Assembly: GCA_031431395.1 (NCBI GenBank)
Contig: JANPDJ010000321.1
Coordinates: forward strand, 1-36,258
Direction: 5' to 3'
Origin: VGPE01 sp031431395
Lineage (GTDB): Bacteria; Chloroflexota; Limnocylindria; Limnocylindrales; CSP1-4
Length of the DNA: 36,258 bases
Position numbers and translations under genes: made by a program. The notes below the pieces were generated by a model. It was not told the origin of the DNA. It did not search any database and saw only the letters and a program-made list of their open reading frames with translations. Below, piece by piece: positions 8,134-16,709 of this stretch. Position 1 is the first letter of the stretch. Each line of letters starts with the position of its first letter.

Positions 8134-9486
8134 TCAGTGGCGCTCGGGCGCGGTGATCGCCATCGCATCGATGGCGGCGTCGTCGTAACCCAGTTCCCGC
8201 AGGATCTCGGCGCCGTGCTCGCCCAGGAGCGGCGGCGCGCTTCGCGGGGCGGCCGTAGCGCCATCCAGTTTGATCGGCACGCCGGTCTGCCGGACCTCCC
8301 CCAGAACGGGGTGCATGACGCGCGCGTCCATGCCGCGCGCCCGCGACTGGGCCGACTCCACGGCATCCAGGATGTCGTTGACGGGGCCGCACGGGACGTC
8401 CGCGGCATCCAGGGCCGCCAGCCAGGTGCCGGCATCGCGCATGCGCAGCCTGGGGGCCAGGATGGCGCGAAGTGCCTCCCGGTTCAGGACTCGGTCGGCG
8501 TTCGTCGCGAAGCGCGCATCAGGAGCCAGGTCCGGCAGGCCGACGACGTCGCAGAACCGCGGCCACTGCCGTTCGCTGCCCACCGCGATGACGATGGGCC
8601 GGTCGGCGGTGTCGAACAGTTCGTACGGGACGATGTTCGGGTGGGAGTTGCCGCGACGGCCGGGCGAAACCCCCGAGACGAACGCGTTCTGCGCCTGGTT
8701 GATGAGGATGGCGATCGTCGATTCGAGGAGCGACACGTCCACGCGGCGCGCACCGAGGGCCTCCGGCGCACCCTCGCTCCCTCCGGGCGCGGCGCGACTG
8801 CCGACTGTCGCGGCACCTCCGGCATCAGCTGCGCCGCCTGCGCCGCCAGGGCCGCTCGCGCCGCTCGCGCCTGCGCCACCGACACCACCGGCGCCACCGC
8901 GCCCGATCAGTGCGGCAAGAACCCCAATCGCCCCGAACAGCCCGGTCGCGACGTCGCTCACCGCGACTCCCACCTTCGTGGGTTCGCCGGCGGCGGCATC
9001 GGGCGCGCCCGTGATCGACATGAGCCCGCCGACTGCCTGTGCCACGAAGTCGTAGCCCGGCTTCGACGCTTCGGGCCCGGTGACGCCGTAGCCGGAGATC
9101 GCAAGGTGAACCATGCCCGGCCGCAGGCGCTGGAGTTCCACGTCACCGAAGCCCAGGCGTTCCAGCGCGCCGGCCCTGAAGTTCTCCACGAGGACGTCAG
9201 CGCCGGCCAACAGCCGGCGCAGGACCCCGGCGCCCCAGGGAGTCCGCAGGTCGAGGGCAATGGAGCGCTTGTTCCGGTTGATCGCGAGGTAGTAGGCGGC
9301 GGTACGGTTCGCGCCATTGCCAACCCACGGCGGCCCCCAGCCGCGGGTGCTGTCGCCTTCGGGCGGTTCGACCTTGATGACCTCGGCGCCGAGGTCGGCC
9401 AGGACCATCGTGCAGTACGGCCCCGCGAGCACGGTCGAACAGTCCACCACGCGAATGCCCGCCAGGGGAAGCTCGGGCCGGCTCAC
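8134..9486 (-). CDS. CaiB/BaiF (class III) CoA-transferase with Gly/Ala-rich insert
   Basis: A 450-residue family III CoA transferase, which moves CoA between carboxylic acids. The N-terminal GIRVVDCSTVLAGPYCTMVLADLGAEVIKVE block is classical, and the catalytic Asp is placed in GYDFVAQAVGG (about residue 172). Unusual is a run of roughly 50 residues rich in Gly, Ala and Ser (about residues 195-245) between VLAALIGR and ARRVDVSLLES, replacing a short connecting loop. It starts at a GTG overlapping the stop of the YbaK-family gene, so the two are cotranscribed. The acyl substrate cannot be told from sequence. Confidence 0.88.
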   Translation of the reverse strand: MSRPELPLAGIRVVDCSTVLAGPYCTMVLADLGAEVIKVEPPEGDSTRGWGPPWVGNGANRTAAYYLAINRNKRSIALDLRTPWGAGVLRRLLAGADVLVENFRAGALERLGFGDVELQRLRPGMVHLAISGYGVTGPEASKPGYDFVAQAVGGLMSITGAPDAAAGEPTKVGVAVSDVATGLFGAIGVLAALIGRGGAGGVGGAGASGASGPGGAGGAADAGGAATVGSRAAPGGSEGAPEALGARRVDVSLLESTIAILINQAQNAFVSGVSPGRRGNSHPNIVPYELFDTADRPIVIAVGSERQWPRFCDVVGLPDLAPDARFATNADRVLNREALRAILAPRLRMRDAGTWLAALDAADVPCGPVNDILDAVESAQSRARGMDARVMHPVLGEVRQTGVPIKLDGATAAPRSAPPLLGEHGAEILRELGYDDAAIDAMAITAPERH

Positions 9487-9959
9487 GGCTGCTCCGGCCC
9501 GGAGACGTCCACCACGGTGGCGCCGGTTGCGGAGAAGAGGTCCGCCGCCGAGAGGTGCAGGTTCACGCCGCGGGCGCCCCCACCGATCGAGACCACGTCC
9601 CGGCCCTCAAGCGAGGCATCGGCAATGACCGGCCAGGCGCGCGTCGCACCGAACGGGGTGATCGTGTAGCGCTCGTAGCCGGTGACGGACCTGGCCTCCT
9701 CGGCGTCCGGCAGTGACAGCCGGCTCACGCCGAGGTGCGCCCGGAGTTTCGGCCAGTCGAACCGGCGGCCCGCCGGGACGAGGACGAAGACGTAGTCATC
9801 TTCGCCCCGGCGGACGACGATGGTGCGGATCAGCGCGCCCAGGTCGATCCCCTGGAGCTGCGCGGCCTCCTCGGCAGTGCTGGCCGCCTCGCTGTGGACG
9901 ACGCGGTGCGGAATCCCGGCGCTGGCAATGGCATGGAGAGCGGGCGTTTCGGCTGTCAT
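9483..9959 (-). CDS. YbaK/ProX-type aminoacyl-tRNA deacylase domain protein
   Basis: A 158-residue single-domain member of the YbaK/ProXp superfamily, which hydrolyses mischarged aminoacyl-tRNAs such as Cys-tRNA(Pro) or Ala-tRNA(Pro). Visible hallmarks are the conserved Lys-equivalent region near RTIVVRRGEDDYVFVLVPAGRR, the ITPFG motif and the glycine-rich IGGGARGVNLHLS segment. It overlaps the CoA transferase gene by 4 bases and heads the operon. The Shine-Dalgarno GGAGGAA (9977-9983) is 6 bases from a different ATG, that of a four-codon open frame ending in the start codon of this gene. Translation may therefore be coupled to that minicistron. Substrate specificity is unknown. Confidence 0.82.
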   Translation of the reverse strand: MTAETPALHAIASAGIPHRVVHSEAASTAEEAAQLQGIDLGALIRTIVVRRGEDDYVFVLVPAGRRFDWPKLRAHLGVSRLSLPDAEEARSVTGYERYTITPFGATRAWPVIADASLEGRDVVSIGGGARGVNLHLSAADLFSATGATVVDVSGPEQP

Positions 9960-9970
9960 CGTCGACTCAT
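9956..9970 (-). promoter_or_regulatory. Four-codon minicistron (M-S-R-R) overlapping the deacylase start
   Basis: On the minus strand ATG-AGT-CGA-CGA-TGA has the ideally spaced Shine-Dalgarno (GGAGGAA, 6-base spacer). Its TGA overlaps the ATG of the YbaK-family gene, which otherwise would be 19 bases from that site. Two rare-type Arg CGA codons precede the stop. A translational-coupling role is inference. Confidence 0.35.
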
Positions 9971-10073
9971 GGGACGTTCCTCCGCGACGGCCTTGCCCGC
10001 AACCGACTTTGAGGTGGAAGCCTAGCCATTCGGGCTCAGCACGTCGAGGGCGCCCACCCTACGATTGCGCGCC

Positions 10074-11036
10074 ATGAACGAACCCGACTCCACGGCGACC
10101 CCGCACCGCGTCACCCTCATGACGGTTCACGCTCACCCGGATGACGAGATCATCGGTACCGGCGGCACGATGGCGAAGGCCGTCGCCGCGGGCCGCCGGG
10201 TGGTGCTCGTCACGTGCACGCGCGGCGAGATGGGCGACATCGTCGTTCCCGAGATGGACACCCCGGAGAACCACCGGCGCCTCGGCGAGATCCGTGCCGG
10301 CGAGCTGGAAGCGGCGATGGCGGAACTCGGCGTAACCGAGTGGGAGAACCTCGGCTACCACGACTCGGACATGATGGGCCGGCCGGGGAACCTGGACCCG
10401 CGGTCGTTCTGGCAGGCGGACCCCGATGAGGCGATCGGGCGGCTGGTCTGGCTGGTCCGTCGATACCAGCCCGACGTCATGACCACCTACAACGACTTCG
10501 GCGGGTACGGACATCCGGATCATATCCGGACCCACCTCGTGGCGGTGGGAGCGTTCGCTCGCGCCGGTGACCCTGGGCAGTACACGGGCCAACTCGCCAG
10601 CGACCACGGCGGCGACGGCCCGTCACTCGCGGAGGGCGGCCTTGCGCCCTGGGCGCCGATGAAGCTCTACGAGCAGGCGTCCACGGCGTCCTCGCGCCGC
10701 CGGATGGGCGAAATCATCGCGTCGCGCGGACATCACAGCCCGTGGTCGGCGCCAGTTGACGGCACACCCGAGGAGCTGGCGGAGTTCGAGGAGCGCTTTG
10801 CTCGAATGACCGTGTCCGACGAGGCCGTCACCACGTGGGTGGACGTGAACCCCTGGCTCGAGGTCCGCTGGCGCGCCCTGCACCGCCACGTGACGCAGAT
10901 CTCGACCACCGGACCGTTCGCCGCGATCGGACTCGACGGCTGGCGCGAACTCGGCGGCAGGGAAACGTTCATCCTCAGGGAATCGCTGGTGCCCACGGAT
11001 CTGCCTGAGATGGACGTCTTCGCCGGCCTGTCGTAG
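10074..11036 (+). CDS. LmbE/PIG-L family N-acetylglucosaminyl deacetylase-like hydrolase (Mca/MshB-like)
   Basis: A 320-residue zinc hydrolase of the LmbE/PIG-L fold. The metal site is AHPDDE (His, Asp, Asp) near residue 20, completed by the His in GYGHPDH (about residue 145). Family enzymes deacetylate GlcNAc-inositol (MshB) or cleave mycothiol conjugates (Mca). The length and the closing GRETFILRESLV segment fit Mca/MshB better than short PIG-L enzymes. Other mycothiol genes are not in the window, so a thiol role is inference. The ATG is preceded by TACGAT (10060-10065) at 8 bases with no Shine-Dalgarno, suggesting a leaderless mRNA. A TTG three codons upstream is the only alternative start. 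Confidence 0.82.
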   Translation: MNEPDSTATPHRVTLMTVHAHPDDEIIGTGGTMAKAVAAGRRVVLVTCTRGEMGDIVVPEMDTPENHRRLGEIRAGELEAAMAELGVTEWENLGYHDSDMMGRPGNLDPRSFWQADPDEAIGRLVWLVRRYQPDVMTTYNDFGGYGHPDHIRTHLVAVGAFARAGDPGQYTGQLASDHGGDGPSLAEGGLAPWAPMKLYEQASTASSRRRMGEIIASRGHHSPWSAPVDGTPEELAEFEERFARMTVSDEAVTTWVDVNPWLEVRWRALHRHVTQISTTGPFAAIGLDGWRELGGRETFILRESLVPTDLPEMDVFAGLS

Positions 11037-11475
11037 TCCGTTGGGGGAGGGCTGGCGACTGACGCCGGCGGCGCGGCCCGCGAGTTTCGCCACGGCTGCC
11101 GGCGGTTTCGTCGTTCGTCGCCGCCGTTTTCGCCGTCGATTCCGTCGGGCAGTCTCCCAGTGACTGGTACACGCCGCCCACGTGGCCGATCCCGTCACTC
11201 ACTCCTCCGGCGACTGGTAGACGCCGATCCGCGACCCGCGCATCACGTTTCACGCCCAGGTCACGCTCGCACGAGCCGCGCCGGAGGGCAGCCGGGCGCT
11301 CCGCCGCCGCATACGAGTCGCCCCGCGACTACATGGGTGAAATCGGGGCAGTCGGACTCGATACCAGTCGTGCCACGAGTAGGTGGGCCGCACCGGGGCC
11401 CAGGGCGGCGGGAGGCCGCCGGTGACACCGAGGCACGGTCACGTCAACCGCGGCCGCGAACGCCGGACATGAAGG
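11037..11475. other. Intergenic region without a supported gene
   Basis: No open frame with start signal or recognisable protein is seen. Two related direct repeats containing GACTGGTACACGCCG (11163) and GACTGGTAGACGCCG (11211) lie 48 bp apart. Function unknown. Confidence 0.5.
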
Positions 11476-11502
11476 AGCCCCGTCCTGGGGGAGAACGGGG
11501 CT
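11476..11502 (-). terminator. Hairpin downstream of tRNA-Asp
   Basis: An 8-bp perfect stem (AGCCCCGT, 11476-11483, with ACGGGGCT, 11495-11502) lies 18 bases beyond the 3' end of the minus-strand tRNA. The following bases on that strand are only weakly T-rich. Confidence 0.55.
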
Positions 11503-11520
11503 TGGAGAAGGCGAGGAAGG

Positions 11521-11597
11521 TGGCGGACCCGACCGGATTCGAACCGGCGATCTCCAGCGTGACAGGCTGGCATGTTTGGCCGCTACACCACGGGTCC
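11521..11597 (-). tRNA. tRNA-Asp (anticodon GTC)
   Basis: A complete 77-base cloverleaf on the minus strand. The acceptor stem GGACCCG pairs with CGGGTCC, the discriminator is G and CCA is encoded. The D stem is GTGT/ACAT, the anticodon stem is CCAGC/GCTGG with loop CTGTCAC (anticodon GTC), and the T arm is GCCGG-TTCGAAT-CCGGT. It diverges from the threonine aldolase gene. Confidence 0.97.
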
Positions 11598-11648
11598 AGA
11601 GTCGAGTGCGGAGAATAGCAGGTCCTCGGTCGCCGCGCCGCGCCGGGC

Positions 11649-11654
11649 TATACT
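11649..11654 (+). promoter_or_regulatory. Probable -10 box of a leaderless threonine aldolase mRNA
   Basis: TATACT ends 7 bases before the ATG at 11662 and no Shine-Dalgarno is present between them, so transcription would start at or next to the start codon. No clear -35 box. Confidence 0.5.
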
Positions 11655-11661
11655 CGCGGCC

Positions 11662-12876
11662 ATGCCCGTGATAGACCTGCGCAGCGATACCGTGACCCGG
11701 CCGTCGCCTGAGATGCGACGTGCCATGGCCGAGGCAGAGGTGGGTGACGACGTCCTCGGTGACGACCCCACCGTCAACGCCCTGGAGGAGCGCGCGGCAG
11801 ACCTGCTGGGCAAGGAAGCGGCGGTGTTCGTTTCCAGCGGCACCCAGGGCAACTTGGTCGCCCAGCTCGCCCACCTGGCACGCGGCATGGAAACCATCGC
11901 CGGCTCCCAGAGTCACATCGTCGTCGACGAGGCGGGCGGCCATGCCGCGCTGGTTCGAACCACGGTCCGGGTCATCCGCGAGCAGTCGGACGGGACACTG
12001 CCGCTCGACGAATTGGCCGGCGCCTTCCGCGAGGATGACGTCCACGACTCCATCACGGGAATGGTCGCCCTCGAGAACACGCACGCGATGTCCATGGCGC
12101 AGCCCCTTTCCGTGGCCTACACCCGGGCCGTCGGCGACCTTGCACATGCGCACGGCGTTCCCCTGCACATCGACGGCGCCCGGTTCTTCAACGCCGTCGT
12201 CGCCCAGGGCGTCTCGGCTCGCGATCTCGCGGCGGCCGCGGACACGGTGACCTTCTGCCTCTCGAAGGCACTCGGGTGTCCCGTGGGGTCCATGCTCGTC
12301 GGGTCGAAGGAGTTCATCCGCCGCGCCCGCCGCGCCCGCAAGCAGGTGGGCGGCGGTATGCGCCAGATCGGCGTGCTCGCAGCGTGCGGGATGATTGCCC
12401 TGCGAGACGGCCCGACCGGCATGATTGAACGCCTCGCGGAAGATCACGCGAACGCTCGGCGGCTCGCGGAGGCCATCGCCGGGATGGACGGGATCGTCTC
12501 GGCCGGCGACATTGCCCAGCCAGCCCCCGGCCGGTTCGACCCTGCGCGTGTCACCACGAACTTCCTGCTCTTCGGCGTGGAGCGGGACCGCGGCGAATTC
12601 CTCGAGGCGGTGGCCTCCCGCGGCGTCTGGCTGGTGGGCTATCCGCACAACCAGGTGCGCGCTGTGCCGCACTACGGTGTAAGCGCGTCCGACATCGAGA
12701 AATCGATCCAGGCCATCGCGGCAGCCCTGCGGGACACGGTTCGCCGGCCGGCCGGAACGTCCGGCGGTTTGCCACCCGGCACGGCCCCAGCGAGCGCCGA
12801 CGCCGGACCGGCAAGCGCAGCCGTCGGCACATCGGACCCGCATGCGACGCGTCCCCGCGTGGCCATCGCCCACTGA
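11662..12876 (+). CDS. ltaE: Low-specificity threonine aldolase (PLP enzyme)
   Basis: A 404-residue fold-type I PLP enzyme of the threonine aldolase family, splitting L-threonine or L-allo-threonine to glycine and acetaldehyde. The N-terminus begins directly with IDLRSDTVTRPSPEMRRAM, a family signature, which fixes the start at 11662 although the frame is open further upstream into the tRNA. The PLP lysine lies in FCLSKALGCPVGS and the PLP-binding Asp in LHIDGARFFN. The last 45 residues are a low-complexity Pro/Ala/Gly tail that family members usually lack. The upstream TATACT points to leaderless expression. Confidence 0.92.
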   Translation: MPVIDLRSDTVTRPSPEMRRAMAEAEVGDDVLGDDPTVNALEERAADLLGKEAAVFVSSGTQGNLVAQLAHLARGMETIAGSQSHIVVDEAGGHAALVRTTVRVIREQSDGTLPLDELAGAFREDDVHDSITGMVALENTHAMSMAQPLSVAYTRAVGDLAHAHGVPLHIDGARFFNAVVAQGVSARDLAAAADTVTFCLSKALGCPVGSMLVGSKEFIRRARRARKQVGGGMRQIGVLAACGMIALRDGPTGMIERLAEDHANARRLAEAIAGMDGIVSAGDIAQPAPGRFDPARVTTNFLLFGVERDRGEFLEAVASRGVWLVGYPHNQVRAVPHYGVSASDIEKSIQAIAAALRDTVRRPAGTSGGLPPGTAPASADAGPASAAVGTSDPHATRPRVAIAH

Positions 12877-12954
12877 GCGTCAGTCGGCCCAGCGTCGGCC
12901 CCGGCCGGCACCACCCCGAACCCCCTTGCGGCCCGACCGCATCCCGGAGGAAGT

Positions 12955-14655
12955 GTGACGAACCCCACTGAATCGACCGTCGCCCTGACGCGGCCGTCGA
13001 GCGATGCCCCGGGACCCCTCGACGATCGCCTCTACGACCTTGTCGAGGGCCGGTTCCGGCGGCTGCTGCGCGACCATCCGACGTTCGCGACGTTCATGGG
13101 CATCCACACGGGCGACCATCGCCTGGGCGTCGGCACCATCGACGCCGTCCACGAGGAGATGGCCGCAGACCGGCGGCACCTGTCGGCCGTGGAGGCCATC
13201 GACCCGGCGGGCCTGTCCGAGACGGGAAAGCTGGAGCGCGACCTCGAGATCCACAACCTGCGCCGGTCCAACTTCGACGCCGAGGTTCACCGCGTGTGGG
13301 AGCGCCGCTCCACCGCGATGGACGACGTGGGCGACGCACTGTTCGCCGTCTTCGCGCGTGACTTCGCACCGCTGCCGGAACGCCTTGGCTCCATCGCCGG
13401 GCGCCTTGAGGAAACGCCGCGGTTCCTCAATGAGCACCGCACGCGGGCGGTCCGGCCGCCGGTCCGCATGTGGCAGGAACTCGAACTCCGGTCCGCGGAG
13501 GAGATGCCCGGTTTTCTCGACGAGATCGTCGCTGCCGCCGCCGGCGTGCTGGCCGACCCGGAGGCGCGACGGCTGGCGCGCGCGACCGAGGTTGCCAAGG
13601 AGGCCGTTGCGACGTACGCGGACTGGCTGCGCGGCACGCTCGCCGCGGCCGTGGATGACTGGCCGCTGGGCCGCGAGAAGTACGACGAACTGATCCGCCT
13701 GCGGGCCTTCGAGGGCCTCGACGCAGACGCCATCCTGGACATCGGCCACCAGCAGCTGGCCGAGAACAAGGCGGCCCGCGTCCGGGCGGCCCGGGAGATC
13801 GACCCGCACGTCGACGAGCCCACCGTTGTGGACCGGATCAAGCGCGACCATCCGCCCACGTTCGAGGAAGCGCTGGACGCCTATCGCGAGGTCATGGTCC
13901 GGGCGCGCCGCCACCTGATCGAGCGCGACATCGTCACCGTGCCCGATGGCGAGCGCATCGAGGTCATCGCCACCCCCGAAAATCTGCGCAACGTCATTCC
14001 GTTTGCCGCGTACTTCGAGCCGCCGAAGTTCGACCGGCAGCCATCGGGGATCTACGTGGTCACGCCATCGGTGGGCAACGAGCCGAACGCCATGCGCGAG
14101 CACAACCACAGTTCGATCAGCAACACCTCCATCCACGAGGCGTATCCGGGCCATCACCTGCAGCTCTCGGTGGCCGGCCGCCATCCCTCGCTGACGCGCC
14201 TTCTCGTGGATGCCCCGGAGTTCGTCGAGGGCTGGGGGATGTACAGCGAGCAGATGATGCGAGAGCAGGGATTCGACGACGCCGCCAATTTCCGCCTGAA
14301 CATGTACACGGACGCCATCTGGCGCGCCGTCCGGATCATCCTGGACGTGCGGATGCATCGCGGCGAGATCGGCGTCGAGGACGCGATCCGCTTCATGGTG
14401 GAACACACCTCCTTCGAGGAAGCCAACGCCCGGGCCGAGGTCAACCGGTACACCTACACCCCCACCTACCAGCTCTCCTACCTCCTGGGCAAGGTGCTGC
14501 TGCTGCAGTTGCGCCGTGATGAGCAGCAGCGACTGGGGAACCGGTTTTCTCTGCGCCAGTTCCACGACACGCTGCTGGCGAACGGGAGCCTGCCGATCAG
14601 CTTCCACCGCCGCCTGCTTCGCGCAGAGGGGCTCCTGCCCGACCCGAACGCGTGA
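12955..14655 (+). CDS. DUF885 family metallopeptidase-like protein
   Basis: A 566-residue member of the DUF885 family, which resembles gluzincin peptidases. The putative zinc motif is HEAYPGHH (about residue 396), preceded by SSISNTS, with a candidate third ligand Glu in EGWGMYSEQMM about 30 residues later. The rest is mainly helical, and no signal peptide is seen, so it should be cytoplasmic. The GTG start follows GGAGG with a short 4-base spacer. It sits between threonine aldolase and a HisA-like gene with 78 and 73 base gaps. Peptidase activity is a family-level prediction. Confidence 0.85.
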   Translation: MTNPTESTVALTRPSSDAPGPLDDRLYDLVEGRFRRLLRDHPTFATFMGIHTGDHRLGVGTIDAVHEEMAADRRHLSAVEAIDPAGLSETGKLERDLEIHNLRRSNFDAEVHRVWERRSTAMDDVGDALFAVFARDFAPLPERLGSIAGRLEETPRFLNEHRTRAVRPPVRMWQELELRSAEEMPGFLDEIVAAAAGVLADPEARRLARATEVAKEAVATYADWLRGTLAAAVDDWPLGREKYDELIRLRAFEGLDADAILDIGHQQLAENKAARVRAAREIDPHVDEPTVVDRIKRDHPPTFEEALDAYREVMVRARRHLIERDIVTVPDGERIEVIATPENLRNVIPFAAYFEPPKFDRQPSGIYVVTPSVGNEPNAMREHNHSSISNTSIHEAYPGHHLQLSVAGRHPSLTRLLVDAPEFVEGWGMYSEQMMREQGFDDAANFRLNMYTDAIWRAVRIILDVRMHRGEIGVEDAIRFMVEHTSFEEANARAEVNRYTYTPTYQLSYLLGKVLLLQLRRDEQQRLGNRFSLRQFHDTLLANGSLPISFHRRLLRAEGLLPDPNA

Positions 14656-14728
14656 ACTGCGCGCTTCCGGCCGCCGCGCAGCTCAACGCGGGTGCCCCGC
14701 TCCGCATGCCCAATTGGAGCGCGCCGGC

Positions 14729-15436
14729 GTGCTGGTGATTCCCGCGATCGACCTCGAGAAGGGGCGATCTCGCATCGTGTCGTGGCCGGGCGCAGCTGCG
14801 GGCATCGGCGCTCCCACGGACCGCCCGGAGATCATCGCGGAGCGCTTCGCATCGCAGGGCGCGCGCGTGGTTCATCTCGTGGATTTCGACGGCGCCCGGA
14901 AGGGCGCCCCCGCGAACCTGGAGGCTGTGGGCCGGGTCGCTAGCCGGATCGCCATCCCGATCCAGCTGGCTGGCGGCCTCGAGGGCGCAGACCAGATCCG
15001 CCTGGCCTTCGCGGCCGGTGCCACGCGCGTCGTGCTGGCAATGAACGTGGTGGAGCAGCCGGACCTGGTCCGCGCGTGCGTGGAGGTGGCCGGCGACTGG
15101 ATCGCCGTGGGCCTCGACCCGCGGCCGGAGCGCCTCGCGGCATTCCCCTGGCGGGACGGCCCCGGACGCGCGCCATCGCTCGAAACGCTGATCGGACGCC
15201 TCGCGGACCTGGGTGTGCGACGATTCATCCTGTCCCACGGTGGGACACGGCCGGAGCCGGACCTGCTCTCCACCATTGTTCGTACCATCGACGCCGATCT
15301 CATGGTGGCCGGCGGCGTGACAGACCTCGACGGTATCCGCGCGCTTCGCGACAGTGGGATCCAGGCCGTGATCCTGGGCGAACCCCTCTTGTCCGGCGCC
15401 ATCGACTTCTCAGCTGCCATGGAGGCTGCCGCATGA
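14729..15436 (+). CDS. Divergent HisA/HisF-like TIM-barrel protein
   Basis: A 235-residue beta/alpha barrel most like HisA, the ProFAR isomerase of histidine synthesis. It keeps the N-terminal IPAIDLEKG with the first catalytic Asp, HLVDFDGARKG, and the second Asp in AVGLDPRPE. It departs at other conserved places: the QGD after the first Asp is replaced by WPG, and the TDISRDGT phosphate-binding strand is replaced by LSHGGTRPEPD. The start chosen is the GTG at 14729, with GGAG at 14716-14719; a TTG five codons upstream is possible. No other his gene is nearby, and it overlaps a cyclophilin gene. It may have a different sugar-phosphate substrate. Confidence 0.75.
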   Translation: MLVIPAIDLEKGRSRIVSWPGAAAGIGAPTDRPEIIAERFASQGARVVHLVDFDGARKGAPANLEAVGRVASRIAIPIQLAGGLEGADQIRLAFAAGATRVVLAMNVVEQPDLVRACVEVAGDWIAVGLDPRPERLAAFPWRDGPGRAPSLETLIGRLADLGVRRFILSHGGTRPEPDLLSTIVRTIDADLMVAGGVTDLDGIRALRDSGIQAVILGEPLLSGAIDFSAAMEAAA

Positions 15437-16191
15437 CCCGCCGATCCCTGCGAGTCCTTCTTGTCGTGGCCGCCTCCGCGGCCCTCCTCGCGTCCGCCTG
15501 TGCGAGCGGTGGGACAGCGAAGCCGCTGCCCACGACCAACCCGTCCGCGTCCAGAGACGCGTTCGGGAGCTCGGGCAAACCGCCCTCGGGCGGGGCGGGA
15601 GCCAGCTCGTCGGCCGCGGCCGCCGCCGGCGGGTCACCGGCATCGGCCGGTGGTTCCTGCCCCACCTCGGCACCGCCCCCAATGGGCGCCGGCGATACAC
15701 GGACGGTGACCATCGCCACGCCCAAGGGCAATATCGTGTTCAAGCTGGAAGGCAAGCTGGGCCCCAGGGCAGCCGCGAACTTCGTCGCCCTCGCGCAGTG
15801 CGGCTACTACGCCGGCGTCATCTTTCACCGGCTCGTCCCGGGCTTCGTGATCCAGGGCGGTGATGGGCAGTTCGGGCGAGTCCCCAACGTGGACGAAGCG
15901 CGCGCCGGCCAGGGCGGTCCGGGCTACGAATTCGGGGACGATCCGGTCAAGGTGCCCTACGCGCGCGGCACCGTCGCGATGGCGAACTCGGGAGCCGACA
16001 CGAACGGCAGCCAGTTCTTCATCGTGCTGGCAGACGCCGGCCTGCCCCCGGCCTACTCCGTCTTCGGGCATGTCACTGCGGGCATGGACGTTGTCGATGC
16101 GATCGGGGCGATGCCCAACAGCGGGAACGCGACCGGCAACCGGGCCCTGGATCCCGTAGCCATGACCAGCGTGACGGTCACGACACCGTAA
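15433..16191 (+). CDS. Exported lipoprotein cyclophilin (peptidyl-prolyl isomerase)
   Basis: A 252-residue cyclophilin with an export signal. An arginine-rich N-terminus and a hydrophobic core end in a lipobox-like ASAC, so the protein is probably a lipoprotein. About 55 residues rich in Gly, Ser, Ala and Pro follow, then the cyclophilin domain (about residues 90-252). Domain motifs include VIFHRLVPGFVIQGGD with the catalytic Arg, and ANSGADTNGSQFFI. The ATG overlaps the stop of the HisA-like gene by 4 bases. It would catalyse prolyl isomerisation in extracytoplasmic protein folding. Confidence 0.92.
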   Translation: MTRRSLRVLLVVAASAALLASACASGGTAKPLPTTNPSASRDAFGSSGKPPSGGAGASSSAAAAAGGSPASAGGSCPTSAPPPMGAGDTRTVTIATPKGNIVFKLEGKLGPRAAANFVALAQCGYYAGVIFHRLVPGFVIQGGDGQFGRVPNVDEARAGQGGPGYEFGDDPVKVPYARGTVAMANSGADTNGSQFFIVLADAGLPPAYSVFGHVTAGMDVVDAIGAMPNSGNATGNRALDPVAMTSVTVTTP

Positions 16192-16248
16192 CGATCCGCG
16201 CCCGCGGCGCGCCTCATCCATTCCGCGACCAGCAAGGAGAACCGGACC

Positions 16249-16709
16249 ATGGCCAGCGCGACACTCACCACGGACAAGGGCGACATCGTCGTTGACCTGT
16301 TCACCGACGGCGCCCCCAAGGCCGCCAACAACTTCCTGGACCTTGCCCGGAAAGGCTTCTATGACGGGGTGATCTTCCACCGGATCGTGCCCGGATTCGT
16401 GATCCAGGGCGGCGACCCCACCGGCACCGGACGCGGCGGGCCCGGCTACCAGTTCCCCGATGAGCCGTTCAAGGGAAGTTCTACCGGGGCACGCTGGCCA
16501 TGGCGAACGCCGGCCCGAACACGAACGGCTCGCAGTTCTTCATCTGCCTGGGCGATCTCTCCGCAAGCCTGCCCAAGAACTACACGATCTTCGGCCAGGT
16601 CACCAAGGGCATGGATGTCGTGGACGCGATTGCCGCCGGGAAGACGGGCGCGCAGGACCGGCCGGTCGAGCCCGTGAAGATCCAGAAGGTGACCGTCGCC
16701 GAGGGGTGA
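16249..16709 (+). pseudogene. Cytoplasmic cyclophilin interrupted by a single-base frameshift
   Basis: A second cyclophilin, without signal peptide. It starts at ATG 16249 after AAGGAGAA and reads normally through FHRIVPGFVIQGGD to FPDEPFKG. At about 16473-16476 the frame breaks: one base is missing after AAGGG, and the correct protein resumes one frame over with KFYRGTLAMANAG, NTNGSQFFICLGD and a normal C-terminus ending VTVAEG at 16709. All conserved residues survive in the two frames, with no other damage. A recent mutation or a consensus error in a G run is likelier than an old pseudogene. If the base is restored the protein is about 153 residues. Confidence 0.85.

Noticed and set aside
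8035..9669. Long plus-strand open frame of about 540 codons
   Set aside because: It is the shadow of the CoA transferase and YbaK-family genes on the other strand, with no protein features.
2124..12882. Shared sequence CCATCGCCCAYTGAGC at about 2125 and 12863
   Set aside because: Only 16 bases with one difference. One copy is the end of the threonine aldolase gene and the other lies in a gap; likely chance in GC-rich DNA.
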